A stretch of 64,000 nucleotides of DNA, taken from contig CAJOIT010000009.1 in NCBI GenBank assembly GCA_905234755.1, positions 1-64,000 on the forward strand, read 5' to 3'. The number at the start of each line of letters is the position of its first letter. The first letter of the stretch is position 1. The notes beneath the pieces were generated by a model. The model saw only the letters and a program-made list of their open reading frames with translations, had not been told where the DNA came from and made no database searches. The translations under genes were made by a program, and so were the position numbers. Below are positions 54,013 through 62,991 of the stretch, one piece after another. The DNA comes from an uncultured Bacteroidales bacterium. Its GTDB lineage: Bacteria; Bacteroidota; Bacteroidia; Bacteroidales; ML635J-15.

Positions 54013-54564
54013 TTGAGCAGTGCCGTAAAAATATTGCTGATTATCGTACTGACTTTCATGGTTTCATGTGCAAATGCCCAAATCGACACATTAAGCAGAG
54101 AGCAAGTCAAGGCAAAGGAAAAAGTCCATTCTCCGAAAACAGCAACTCTCCTTGCTTTGGTGCCAGGTGCAGGGCAAGCATACAATCGCAAATACTGGAA
54201 AATGCCTATTGTATATGCTTCAATGGGAACATGCATTTACTTTGCAATAAGTAACCAAAAAGAATTCAAAAGATTCAAGAACGCCTACATGCAACGCGAC
54301 AATGGAGAACATGATGAATTTTACGGAATACTTTCACAAGAGGCTATTCTGAACAACATGGACAGAAACCGTACCATACGCGACTACATGCTTGCCGGCA
54401 CAATATTGCTTTATGCCCTGCAAATAGTTGATGCAACGGTAGATGCACACCTTTTCTACTTCGATGTCGGCGACAACCTTTCGGCTCGCTTTTATCCGCA
54501 AACTTTTAATACTGCTTATACCAGGACTCCAATTCTTGGCGTAGGCTGTTCATTAAACTTTTAG
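54013..54564 (+). CDS. DUF5683-domain protein, probable TTG start
   Basis: This 183-residue protein starts at TTG (54013): the parB stop lies three codons upstream in frame, and the first ATG (54058) would remove the signal sequence. The signal peptide ends SCANAQ. The DUF5683 core is SPKTATLLALVPGAGQAYNRKYWKMPIVY, followed by two further hydrophobic segments. It is often encoded next to parAB in Bacteroidota; the function is unknown but envelope-linked. mltD-like gene follows 3 nt later. Confidence 0.85.
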   Translation: MSSAVKILLIIVLTFMVSCANAQIDTLSREQVKAKEKVHSPKTATLLALVPGAGQAYNRKYWKMPIVYASMGTCIYFAISNQKEFKRFKNAYMQRDNGEHDEFYGILSQEAILNNMDRNRTIRDYMLAGTILLYALQIVDATVDAHLFYFDVGDNLSARFYPQTFNTAYTRTPILGVGCSLNF

Positions 54565-54567
54565 CCC

Positions 54568-56055
54568 ATGAAAAAGACAATACTGCTGACCTTCATATTA
54601 TTGCTCGCCGGACTGCTTAATGCACAAGATGCCGATACAAGCACAAGCAACGACAGAAAGAGAACTTTCGACATGGTTGACAGCCTCGAAGTTTTCTTGA
54701 AGCAGTGGTACTACTATACTGGACGCGATACCGTATGCTACTTGGAAGACAACGACAGAACATACTTCGACACCGACCTGCCCGATTCCATATTCAAGGA
54801 GCGCGTTGAAAGGATTGCCACACCAATAAATGTTGTCTACAACGCAAATGTACAGAAATACATAGACAAGTATGTGAAGCGTGGTCACAAACTAGCGCCG
54901 AAACTGCTCGGACTTTCGCACCAGTATTTCCCAATGTTTGAAGAAAAACTTGATGCATACGGCATTCCCTTGGAACTGAAATACTTGTCGGTAATAGAAT
55001 CGGCACTCAACCCAAAGGCCAAATCCCCAGCTGGAGCAGTTGGACTTTGGCAGTTTATGTATAAGACAGGTCTTAACATGGGACTTGAAATTACCTCATA
55101 CATTGACGAAAGAATGGATCCCGAAAAGTCAACCGATGCCGCATGCCGTTACCTTAAATTATTATATACGACATACAACGACTGGACTCTGGCTCTCGCC
55201 GCATACAACGCAGGACCTGGCAGAATCAACGGTGCAATGAAGCGCTCGGGCAAATCTACCTACTGGGAAATTTACCCCTACCTGCCCGAAGAAACTCGCA
55301 ACTATGTGCCAGGCTTCATCGCAATGATGTACATGTTCGAATATCACCAGTTGCATAATTTCAAGCCAGAAAAGATTGATTTCTACGAAGACATTGACAC
55401 AGTAATGATAAAAGAGCAACTTCATTTCGCACAACTCGACTCTGTTCTCGGAATCCCTGTCGAAGAAACTCGCGAACTCAATCCTCAGTACAAGCTCGAC
55501 ATCGTTCCTGCAATTACACAATACTATCCTTTAAAGATGCAGCGAAAATACATCAATAAGTTCATGGAATTAGAAGATTCTATTTACCATTTCCAAGATT
55601 CGTTGATGTTCAACAAGCAAAAAATCAATCAGGCAATAGCAAATAGCAAATACGGTGTACCCTCAGGGCAACCATCTGGCACAAACGCAACCATATATAC
55701 TGTAAGATCAGGCGATGTACTTGGCAGTATTGCAAAAAGATACGGAGTTACCGTTGCAAACATCAAGAGCTGGAACGGACTTTACAGCGACAAGCTTCAA
55801 ATTGGTCAGAAACTGAAAATTTACACTCGTGGCAGTGCTCCAAAAACGACTACAAACACATCAAGCACTCCAGCTAGCACAACACCTCAGAAACTCGACC
55901 CAGCATACGAATACTATACTGTACAGCAGGGCGATACTCCAGCAAAAATTGCAGCAAAATACAACGGCGTTTCCGCCAGCGACATAATCAACCTCAACGG
56001 AATCGACCCGTCAAAATTAAGAGTAGGACAAAAATTAAAGATTAGGAAAAAATAA
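54568..56055 (+). CDS. MltD-like lytic transglycosylase with two LysM domains
   Basis: This 495-residue protein has a signal peptide (ends LLNAQD), an SLT domain (about 125-255) with the catalytic Glu in SVIESALNPKA and the AVGLWQFM, AAYNAGPGRI and NYVPGF motifs. Two C-terminal LysM peptidoglycan-binding modules start YTVRSGDVLG and YTVQQGDTPA. It cleaves peptidoglycan glycan strands in the periplasm. It continues the parAB-DUF5683 gene run and is 5 nt from ddl. Confidence 0.94.
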   Translation: MKKTILLTFILLLAGLLNAQDADTSTSNDRKRTFDMVDSLEVFLKQWYYYTGRDTVCYLEDNDRTYFDTDLPDSIFKERVERIATPINVVYNANVQKYIDKYVKRGHKLAPKLLGLSHQYFPMFEEKLDAYGIPLELKYLSVIESALNPKAKSPAGAVGLWQFMYKTGLNMGLEITSYIDERMDPEKSTDAACRYLKLLYTTYNDWTLALAAYNAGPGRINGAMKRSGKSTYWEIYPYLPEETRNYVPGFIAMMYMFEYHQLHNFKPEKIDFYEDIDTVMIKEQLHFAQLDSVLGIPVEETRELNPQYKLDIVPAITQYYPLKMQRKYINKFMELEDSIYHFQDSLMFNKQKINQAIANSKYGVPSGQPSGTNATIYTVRSGDVLGSIAKRYGVTVANIKSWNGLYSDKLQIGQKLKIYTRGSAPKTTTNTSSTPASTTPQKLDPAYEYYTVQQGDTPAKIAAKYNGVSASDIINLNGIDPSKLRVGQKLKIRKK

Positions 56056-56060
56056 AAGAT

Positions 56061-57032
56061 ATGAAAAACATTGCAGTATTGGCAGGTGGCTACACCTCTG
56101 AACGACAGATTAGCCTCAATTCCGGAAACCAGATTTACCTGAATCTTGACAGGAGTTTTTACAACCCTTACCTCATCGATGTTAGAAAGGAAGGTCTTTT
56201 CTGCATGTTAGGTGGCAAGGAATACAAAGTTGATATCAATAGCTTCTCGGCAGACATCGAAGGCGTGCCGACAAAATTCGACTATGCCTACTTAGCTCTA
56301 CACGGTTCACCGGGTGAAGATGGAAAAATACAGGCAGTCCTTGATATTCTCGGAATTCCATATTCCGCCTGCGATGCATTCTCTTCAATGGTAACACTCA
56401 ACAAGATTGCTGCAAAGAAATTGCTAGCAGACGAAGGCATTGCAATGGCTAAGATGGCTATTATTCGTGGAGAAAATCCGTTTGATGTTGACGAAATAGT
56501 TGAAAAAGTCGGATTGCCATGCTTTGTAAAGCCCGCAACTGCAGGTTCTAGTTTCGGTGTAACAAAAGTTTACGAAAAGGACAAATTCATTGATGCAATA
56601 AATTTGGCTCGTACCGAAGACACAACAATAATTGTGGAAGAGTTCATTAAAGGTGTAGAAGTTTCGTGTGGAATATTGAAAACTCCAGATTATGAAAAAG
56701 TCTTTCCGATAACAGAAATCTCCACCAAAAACGACTATTTCGACACCGAAGCAAAATATACACCCGGACTTACCAACGAAATCACACCCGCCCGCATTAG
56801 CGAAGAAGAAACTCGCATGGTACAGGAAGCAACATCACGCATTTACGATATTATAGGTTGCAGTGGAATTGTTCGTATCGACTTCATTATCAAGGAAGGA
56901 ATACCTTATTTCATCGAGGTGAACTCCATCCCTGGAATGAGTGCAGAAAGCATTGTTCCAAAGCAGATACGCACAATGGGTGAAAATATAACCGACATTC
57001 TAACAAAAGTAATAGAATCAAAGCTTAAATAA
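56061..57032 (+). CDS. ddl: D-alanine--D-alanine ligase
   Basis: This 323-residue ATP-grasp enzyme makes the D-Ala-D-Ala dipeptide for peptidoglycan. Landmarks: GGYTSERQISLNSG (the GGxSxE-type N-terminal motif; here Thr replaces Ser), LHGSPGEDG, PCFVKPATAGSSFGV, VEEFIKGVEVSCG, and the C-terminal RIDFI and FIEVNSIPGM (metal ligands). It is in the envelope-synthesis run. Confidence 0.96.
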   Translation: MKNIAVLAGGYTSERQISLNSGNQIYLNLDRSFYNPYLIDVRKEGLFCMLGGKEYKVDINSFSADIEGVPTKFDYAYLALHGSPGEDGKIQAVLDILGIPYSACDAFSSMVTLNKIAAKKLLADEGIAMAKMAIIRGENPFDVDEIVEKVGLPCFVKPATAGSSFGVTKVYEKDKFIDAINLARTEDTTIIVEEFIKGVEVSCGILKTPDYEKVFPITEISTKNDYFDTEAKYTPGLTNEITPARISEEETRMVQEATSRIYDIIGCSGIVRIDFIIKEGIPYFIEVNSIPGMSAESIVPKQIRTMGENITDILTKVIESKLK

Positions 57033-57033
57033 T

Positions 57034-57783
57034 ATGGTAAAGGAAATTTTCGACCATGTATCGGTAAGGGAATATGCCGACAAGGAAATTCCCGAAGATG
57101 TTCTCAACAAGGTTCTTAATGCCGCTTCAAGAGCATCTAATACTGGCAATATGCAGATATACAGCATAATTGTCAACACTGACAAGGAAATGATAGCAAA
57201 GTTGGCTCCTACACATTTCTGCCAGCCGGCAATAACAAACGCCAAGGCAGTGCTGACATTCTGCGCCGACATCAACCGCTTCAAAATCTGGTGCAAGAAC
57301 AGAAATGCCGAAGCAGGTTTCGACAATTTCCTTACCTTCATGACTGCTGCAACCGATGCAATAATAGCAGCACAAAACGCCTGCCTCGAAGCCGAAAGCA
57401 ACGGTCTTGGCATCTGCTACCTTGGAACGGTAATCTACAATGCCGATAAAATCATTGAAATACTGAAACTTCCCAAAGGAGTAGTTCCAGTTGCAACCGT
57501 AACGATGGGCTATCCGAAGCAGCATCTACCGCTTACTGAACGACTTCCGCTAGAAGCCATCGTTCATCGCGAGACCTACCATGATTTCAGTGCTACCGAC
57601 ATTGACAAAATTTACGCTGAAACAGAAAACTTGGAATCGAACAAAAAATTTGTTGCAGAGAACAATAAGGAAACGCTTGCTCAAGTTTTTACCGATGTAA
57701 GATACACCAAGGCAGGAAACGAACAGGCTTCTGCCTGCTTACTAAATGTGCTGAAACAACAAGGATTTTTGCCTAATGAATAA
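57034..57783 (+). CDS. Nitroreductase-family protein with NfsA-like layout
   Basis: This 249-residue FMN enzyme starts with DHVSVREYADKEIPEDVLNKVL and RASNTGNMQIYS (FMN-binding). It includes a DAIIAAQNACLEAESNGLGICYLG segment and a GVVPVATVTMGYP motif. Substrates are probably nitro or quinone compounds. It follows ddl after one base and overlaps the next gene by 8 nt. Confidence 0.9.
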   Translation: MVKEIFDHVSVREYADKEIPEDVLNKVLNAASRASNTGNMQIYSIIVNTDKEMIAKLAPTHFCQPAITNAKAVLTFCADINRFKIWCKNRNAEAGFDNFLTFMTAATDAIIAAQNACLEAESNGLGICYLGTVIYNADKIIEILKLPKGVVPVATVTMGYPKQHLPLTERLPLEAIVHRETYHDFSATDIDKIYAETENLESNKKFVAENNKETLAQVFTDVRYTKAGNEQASACLLNVLKQQGFLPNE

Positions 57784-58435
57784 ACAAATACTGCTTACTA
57801 TATTATTTGCCGTAGCATCGCTGATGCTTGTCGCACAAACCGACAATACAACGCCTCGTGCAACCAAGGAGAAGTCGAAATACGACAAGATGTTCAGCGA
57901 GGTACAGTATGGCGACAAGATATACAAGCAAGGTAGTAACTGGCTTACATTTGGCATGGGCGTAAGCTACAAGATAAACTACGAACCCTCCTACGAAAAA
58001 GGTCTAAACCGCACAATGGCTCTCGCCTATCATTTCCGATACAAAGCAGTATATTTCAATGTTGGCTGGCATTTCTCCGGCGAAAATTTCTTCTTTGAAA
58101 GCTGGTACAACCCAGATTTGAGAGGCCTTAGGTCTATGCGTCAGCTCAACGATTTCCATGCAGGAGCAGGACTTCGCTTCGAGGACAGATGGTACAATTT
58201 CGCATTCTTCATAGGTCCTTGCTGGGCAATCGCATGGGTACAACACCCCGACATTCCAACAGGCTCAATTATTAAGAACACGATTGGCGGTCATGTCGAA
58301 GTACAAACTACATTCAAGTTCCTATACGATATGGGAATTGGTGTTTCGCTGTTCGGCAGTTTCAACAAATACTATCAAGTAATTGGCGTTCAAGGACATT
58401 TCTATTTCTCTGGAGCATACAAAATGAGATACTAA
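57776..58435 (+). CDS. Small outer-membrane beta-barrel-like protein
   Basis: This 219-residue protein has a signal peptide (ends MLVAQT), then alternating amphipathic strands rich in aromatic residues (LTFGMGVSYKI, AVYFNVGWHFSG, FAFFIGPCWAIAWV) and a C-terminal strand ending KMRY. This suggests a small outer-membrane barrel of about eight strands. No family recognised. Confidence 0.72.
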   Translation: MNKQILLTILFAVASLMLVAQTDNTTPRATKEKSKYDKMFSEVQYGDKIYKQGSNWLTFGMGVSYKINYEPSYEKGLNRTMALAYHFRYKAVYFNVGWHFSGENFFFESWYNPDLRGLRSMRQLNDFHAGAGLRFEDRWYNFAFFIGPCWAIAWVQHPDIPTGSIIKNTIGGHVEVQTTFKFLYDMGIGVSLFGSFNKYYQVIGVQGHFYFSGAYKMRY

Positions 58436-58458
58436 AACATTTAACAAACAATAAAATT

Positions 58459-59826
58459 ATGACTTACATTAAAGATTATATCAAGGAAAACAGGGAAAGG
58501 TTCTTCGAAGAACTTTTCGGTTTGATTCGCATTCCGTCAATAAGTTCGGAAGCATCGCACAAGTCGGACATGATAAAGTGCGCAGAACATTGGAAATACT
58601 TGCTCAAGCAGGCTGGCGTTGACAAGGCAGAAGTTATGCCAACCAAAGGGAATCCAATCGTTTACGGTGAAAAGATTATCGACCCATCAAAGCCAACAGT
58701 AATAGTTTATGGACACTACGATGTTATGCCAGTTGACCCGATAGAGCTTTGGAAAACAGAACCTTTTGAACCAGTTATCAAGGAAGGTAAGATTTGGGCT
58801 CGTGGCGCAGATGATGACAAAGGTCAGAGTTTCATGCACGCAAAAGCATTCGAACTTATGGTAAAAACCAAGACCTTGCCATGCAATGTTAAGTTCATGC
58901 TCGAAGGCGAGGAAGAAATCGGTTCTCCGAGCCTTACCGAATGGTGCGCAGAACAGAAAGACCTGCTCAAAGGCGATGTTATCCTTGTTTCCGATACAGG
59001 AATGATAGCATCTGACATCCCGAGCATTACCACAGGACTTCGCGGTTTGGCATACTGGGAAGTTGAAGTTACCGGTCCCGACCACGACCTTCACAGCGGA
59101 ATTTTCGGCGGTGCAGTAGCAAATCCTATCAATGTGCTCTGCAAGATGATTGCCGAACTTCACGATGAAAACGGCAAGATTACAATACCGGGATTCTACG
59201 ATGATGTTCTGGAAGTTTCGGCAGAGGAAAGAGAACTCCTTGCAGGAAAGCCATTTAACGAGGATGACTACAAGAAGGCAATAAGTGTAAAAGCACTCAA
59301 AGGCGAAAATGGCTTCACGACTTGCGAACGCACTGGCATCCGTCCGTGCTTGGATGTTTGCGGAATTTGGGGTGGCTACACAGGCGAAGGCTCAAAGACT
59401 GTACTTCCATCGAAGGCATTTGCAAAAATTTCGACCCGCCTTGTTCCAAATCAGGACCACAAGAAGATTGCACAGCTTTTCAAGGAATACTTCGAGAAGA
59501 TTGCTCCGGAATATGTAAAGGTAGAGGTTCGTCCTTTGCACGGCGGACAAGGCTATGTTTGCCCGATTGACCTTCCTGCATACAAGGCAGCAGAAAAGGC
59601 TTACATTGAAGTATTCGGCAAACGCCCGATTCCGGTTCGCAGCGGCGGAAGTATTCCTATCATCTCGCGTTTCGAGGAAGTGCTTGGCATAAAGTCAATC
59701 CTTATGGGATTTGGCCTTGAATCGGATGCAATACATTCGCCAAACGAGAATTATCCTGTTGAGAATTTCCTTAAGGGAATCGAGACTATTCCGTTGTTTT
59801 ACAAGTATTTTGCAGAGATGAAATAA
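58459..59826 (+). CDS. M20-family dipeptidase
   Basis: This 455-residue metallopeptidase has the M20 zinc-site residues: VYGHYDVMPVDP (His and Asp), ARGADDDKG (bridging Asp), EGEEEIGSP (catalytic and ligand Glu), DTGMIA, a PDHDLHSGIFGG lid segment, and the C-terminal His in IHSPNENY. The family hydrolyses dipeptides and acyl-amino acids in the cytoplasm. No signal peptide. Ends with the terminator at 59847. Confidence 0.94.
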   Translation: MTYIKDYIKENRERFFEELFGLIRIPSISSEASHKSDMIKCAEHWKYLLKQAGVDKAEVMPTKGNPIVYGEKIIDPSKPTVIVYGHYDVMPVDPIELWKTEPFEPVIKEGKIWARGADDDKGQSFMHAKAFELMVKTKTLPCNVKFMLEGEEEIGSPSLTEWCAEQKDLLKGDVILVSDTGMIASDIPSITTGLRGLAYWEVEVTGPDHDLHSGIFGGAVANPINVLCKMIAELHDENGKITIPGFYDDVLEVSAEERELLAGKPFNEDDYKKAISVKALKGENGFTTCERTGIRPCLDVCGIWGGYTGEGSKTVLPSKAFAKISTRLVPNQDHKKIAQLFKEYFEKIAPEYVKVEVRPLHGGQGYVCPIDLPAYKAAEKAYIEVFGKRPIPVRSGGSIPIISRFEEVLGIKSILMGFGLESDAIHSPNENYPVENFLKGIETIPLFYKYFAEMK

Positions 59827-59846
59827 TTTATTGACAAACAAACTAC

Positions 59847-59875
59847 AGGGCTGTCGACCAAAGGCAGCCCTTTTT
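59847..59875 (+). terminator. Intrinsic terminator after the M20 dipeptidase gene
   Basis: AGGGCTG and CAGCCCT close an ~11-nt loop, followed by TTTTT. Confidence 0.85.
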
Positions 59876-60013
59876 GTCTGGGCATATACAATTCTTAAAT
59901 ATTTCCATAACCAATGTTAAAGATTTTTTAAACTGTTGCACTCGAGAAAAAATCAAGGTTTTTGGCACAATTTTTATAACTTTACAAACTGAACAAATTA
60001 AAAATTTACGGTT

Positions 60014-61213
60014 ATGAAACGGTTTATCATATTAGGATGTTTGGTACTTGGGATGAGTATCGCATCGGTGGCACAAACGGTAACTGCAGCAAGCGAAGAA
60101 ATTGCTGACGATTTCGATCTGAAAGCTGCGGCTTCACTGTTCGGAGAATCAAAAGATATTGAAGACTTCGAAAATAAACTAAACGACGAATCAATATCAA
60201 TTTCTAACCTCGACCTCAACGGCGACGGAGAAGTTGACTATCTCAGGTGCGTCGAAACGGTAGAAAACGGCGATCACTACATCGTGATACAAGCAGTTCT
60301 TGCAGCCGACATCTACCAAGACATAGCAACGATTTTTGTAAAAAAAGATGTTGAAACCAAAAATATTACGGTTCAAGTAATTGGAAACGAATACATCTAC
60401 GGACGCAACTACATCGTAGAGCCTGTTTACATCTACCGTCCTGTAATATACAACTGGTTCTGGGATCCTTACTGGCACTACTGGCACTCGCCATACTACT
60501 GGGGTTACTACCCTCACTACTGGCACTGCTGGCACCACAGACCATACCATGTATATCATCACCACATTGTTGAATATCACCACCATCACCATCACTGCAG
60601 CTACAACCATCCACATCATCCACATGATGGATATAATGGACACAGGGAGGTACACAACGGATATGGCAACTCGCATCCAAACGGTAGCTACAACGACAGG
60701 CACCCTGAACACAATAACATTAGCGACCACCACAGAAGCATCAGAAATGATAATTCAAGAGTTGCTGGAAGCAATGCTACAAAAGCACCTGCCAACAATA
60801 GCACAAGAGTCGCAAACGACAATATCAACAGAACACCTGCTAACAACAACGGCTCAAGGGTCGCAAACGACAACACCAGCAAAACGCCTGCTAACAATAG
60901 CGGTTCGAGAGTTGCAAACGACAATACCAGCAGAACACCTGCTAACAATAATAGCTCTTCTAGGGTAAATTCTTCGAACAGCAGTTCTAGAGTAAATTCC
61001 TCGAGTTCATCGAAACCAAACAGCGGCTACAACTCTTCAAGTTCTTCAAGGACAAATTCTTCGAACAGCAGTTCAAGGGTAAACTCCTCGAGTTCTTCGA
61101 AACCAAACAGCGGCTACAACTCTTCAAGTTCTTCAAGGACAAATTCTTCGAACAGCAGTTCAAGAGTAAACTCCTCAAGTTCTTCGAAACCTAGCAGCAG
61201 CTACAACTCTTAG
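60014..61213 (+). CDS. Secreted His- and Ser/Asn-rich repeat protein, frameshifted in its C-terminal repeats
   Basis: This 399-residue protein has a signal peptide (ends SVAQTV), an EF-hand-like acidic loop (LDLNGDGEVDYL), a globular region to about residue 135, and a Trp/Tyr/His-rich stretch (about 140-200) that includes EYHHHHHHC. Then come 17-residue repeats (SRVANDNTSKTPANN type, ~4 copies) and 29-residue Ser/Asn repeats (87 nt each). The stop at 61211 arises from a 40-nt deletion within one repeat; the original frame continues as an open, Ser-rich sequence to 61533. The His-rich segment could bind metal. No known family. Confidence 0.82.
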   Translation: MKRFIILGCLVLGMSIASVAQTVTAASEEIADDFDLKAAASLFGESKDIEDFENKLNDESISISNLDLNGDGEVDYLRCVETVENGDHYIVIQAVLAADIYQDIATIFVKKDVETKNITVQVIGNEYIYGRNYIVEPVYIYRPVIYNWFWDPYWHYWHSPYYWGYYPHYWHCWHHRPYHVYHHHIVEYHHHHHHCSYNHPHHPHDGYNGHREVHNGYGNSHPNGSYNDRHPEHNNISDHHRSIRNDNSRVAGSNATKAPANNSTRVANDNINRTPANNNGSRVANDNTSKTPANNSGSRVANDNTSRTPANNNSSSRVNSSNSSSRVNSSSSSKPNSGYNSSSSSRTNSSNSSSRVNSSSSSKPNSGYNSSSSSRTNSSNSSSRVNSSSSSKPSSSYNS

Positions 61214-61260
61214 TAAACTCCTCAAGTTCTTCGAAACCTAGCAGCAGCTACAACTCTTCA
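61026..61260 (+). repeat. 87-nt tandem repeats with a 40-nt deletion
   Basis: The word CTACAACTCTT recurs at 61027, 61114, 61201 and 61248. The first two intervals are 87 nt (29 codons), the last is 47 nt, i.e. 40 nt shorter. Since 40 is not divisible by three, the frame shifts and a TAG appears at 61211. Confidence 0.9.
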
Positions 61261-61533
61261 AGTTCTTCAAGGACAAATTCTTCGAACAGTAGTTCAAGGG
61301 TAAACTCCTCGAGTTCTTCGAAACCTAGCTCTTCAAGCAGCAGCTCAAGAGTTAATTCCTCAAGTTCGTCAAGATCAAGTAGCAGTAGCTATCACCCATC
61401 AAGCTCGCACTCAAGTTCTTCGAGCAGTTCAAGATCGAGTTCACCTAGTTCGCATAGCTCAAGCTCGCACAGCTCAAGTTCCCATAGTTCGAGTTCCCAC
61501 AGCTCATCGAGCCATTCATCTTCTCGCAGATAA
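61216..61533 (+). pseudogene. Out-of-frame continuation of the Ser-rich repeat protein
   Basis: Open in one frame for 105 codons from 61216 to the TAA at 61531-61533. It encodes Ser/Asn repeats like those upstream, then SSSHSSS-type repeats ending SSRR. It has no start codon or leader of its own. It is best read as the lost C-terminus of the 60014 gene, reachable by re-expansion, frameshifting or correction of an assembly error. Confidence 0.8.
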
Positions 61534-61561
61534 CACTATGACATAGCATTTCATGACAAAA

Positions 61562-61600
61562 AAATTGATGCAGTCGAAAAGGCTGCATCAATTTCTTTTT
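61562..61600 (+). terminator. Intrinsic terminator after the Ser-rich gene
   Basis: AAATTGATGCAG and CTGCATCAATTT form a perfect 12-bp stem with a 9-nt loop, followed by CTTTTTT. Its position after 61533, not after 61213, supports 61533 as the original gene end. Confidence 0.9.
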
Positions 61601-61636
61601 TCTAAATTTGCAAACTCAAAAATATACAAAACTAAT

Positions 61637-62893
61637 ATGAGACGAATATTAACGATAATTGCTTTGGCTTTTTTGCCATTCATTTCCAAATCGCAACAGA
61701 TAGAATACTTCAACGACCTTATGTCGGACATGTACAACTTTGCTATTTACGAGCCAGCCGGCTACGACCCCGTAAACAGCACCAACATGCCTGTTGTAAT
61801 GTTCCTGCACGGACGAAGCATGAGCATAGGGCTTGGAGGGTACAGATATGGTTCCATAACGGCAATACAAAGCGGTTACGAAATTCTGAAAGGTCAGCCT
61901 GCACTAATTTTGGAACCAAATGCCAATGGAAACGAAGGCTGGGGTTCGGTGAAACTGCACAAGGTTTACGAATTTCTAAAGGCACATTATGCATTCGACC
62001 ACAATAAATTCTATGTAATTGGCATGAGCATGGGTGGCTGGGGAACACTAAACTATGTCAACAAATATCCCGACGAGGTTGCTGCATGTGTTGGTATTTG
62101 TGGAGGATGCGATGCCAAGACACCCTGCGGGCTCAACAAAGTTCCAACTTGGATCATTCATGCCGCCGATGATGAAACGACTAGCGTAGCATGTTCCGAC
62201 AGAGTTGTCGAAGCTATGAAAACCTGCGGAAGCACAAATCTGCTGAAATACAGCCGTCTAACCAGCGGAGGACACAGCCTGATAAACTATTTCAATTATT
62301 ACAATCTTTATACTTGGCTTTTCAAGCACAATCGCACCAACCGCCGATTCGACACGAGCATAGACTTTGTAAACAATCCCGAATATCCTTCAGTTGACGA
62401 ATATAGCTACTGGGGCGGATATTCTTCCGTAGAAGGACATGAAATAACACAGGCAGAACTTGCCAAAATAAAAGCTCGCACCCCCAGACAACAAGGCAGT
62501 AGTCCAATTGCATCAAATGGAAGCACTTCATCAACAAGCAACAGCACAACAACTAGTAGTTCGAATAACAACAATTCATCGAACACAACAAAACCGGCAA
62601 CAGCCACTTCAAACAATACAAAACCAAGCACTAACACAAACACGAACAAACCAACCAAAACGACAAAACCTGTTGCAACAGCGAAACCTGCAAACAACAC
62701 CACGGCCAAGCCACACACTGTCGTCAAAAAGCCTGTAACAACATCAGAGAAAGGCATATACATCGTAAAGCAAGGCGATACACTAAAGAAAATTGCAAAG
62801 AAGCACAAGATAAAATACAAGAAACTTCTCCAGATTAACCACTTCACTAAAGATAGAAAAATAAAAGTAGGTGACAAGATAAAAGTAGCATAA
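61637..62893 (+). CDS. Secreted alpha/beta-hydrolase (esterase-like) fused to a LysM domain
   Basis: This 418-residue protein starts at the ATG at 61637; an ATG at 61553 lies upstream of the terminator stem and is rejected. The signal peptide ends FISKSQQ. The hydrolase (about 25-260) shows an oxyanion HGRSMS segment, the nucleophile elbow GMSMGGWG, an acid candidate in HAADDETT and a His in GGHSLIN, as in polyhydroxybutyrate/feruloyl esterase-like enzymes. A Ser/Thr/Asn then Lys/Pro/Thr linker (about 290-375) leads to one C-terminal LysM module (YIVKQGDTLKKIAKKH). The LysM predicts peptidoglycan attachment. The substrate is unknown. Confidence 0.88.
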   Translation: MRRILTIIALAFLPFISKSQQIEYFNDLMSDMYNFAIYEPAGYDPVNSTNMPVVMFLHGRSMSIGLGGYRYGSITAIQSGYEILKGQPALILEPNANGNEGWGSVKLHKVYEFLKAHYAFDHNKFYVIGMSMGGWGTLNYVNKYPDEVAACVGICGGCDAKTPCGLNKVPTWIIHAADDETTSVACSDRVVEAMKTCGSTNLLKYSRLTSGGHSLINYFNYYNLYTWLFKHNRTNRRFDTSIDFVNNPEYPSVDEYSYWGGYSSVEGHEITQAELAKIKARTPRQQGSSPIASNGSTSSTSNSTTTSSSNNNNSSNTTKPATATSNNTKPSTNTNTNKPTKTTKPVATAKPANNTTAKPHTVVKKPVTTSEKGIYIVKQGDTLKKIAKKHKIKYKKLLQINHFTKDRKIKVGDKIKVA

Positions 62894-62962
62894 AGTATAT
62901 CAAGCACGCTATACTCTACTCTTTAACCAGTGTAGAAAACGATTGCTGTAAAAGTTTTTATA

Positions 62963-62970
62963 TACTTTTG
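62963..62970 (+). promoter_or_regulatory. Predicted -7 promoter element of the GH3-family gene
   Basis: TACTTTTG matches TAnnTTTG, 21 nt upstream of the start; no convincing -33 element. Confidence 0.4.
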
Positions 62971-62991
62971 TTTTTTTTAAAACAAAAGGAA

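Noticed and set aside
61553..61636. Upstream start for the esterase-LysM gene
   Set aside because: It would place the start codon upstream of an intrinsic terminator stem and remove the signal peptide from the N-terminus.
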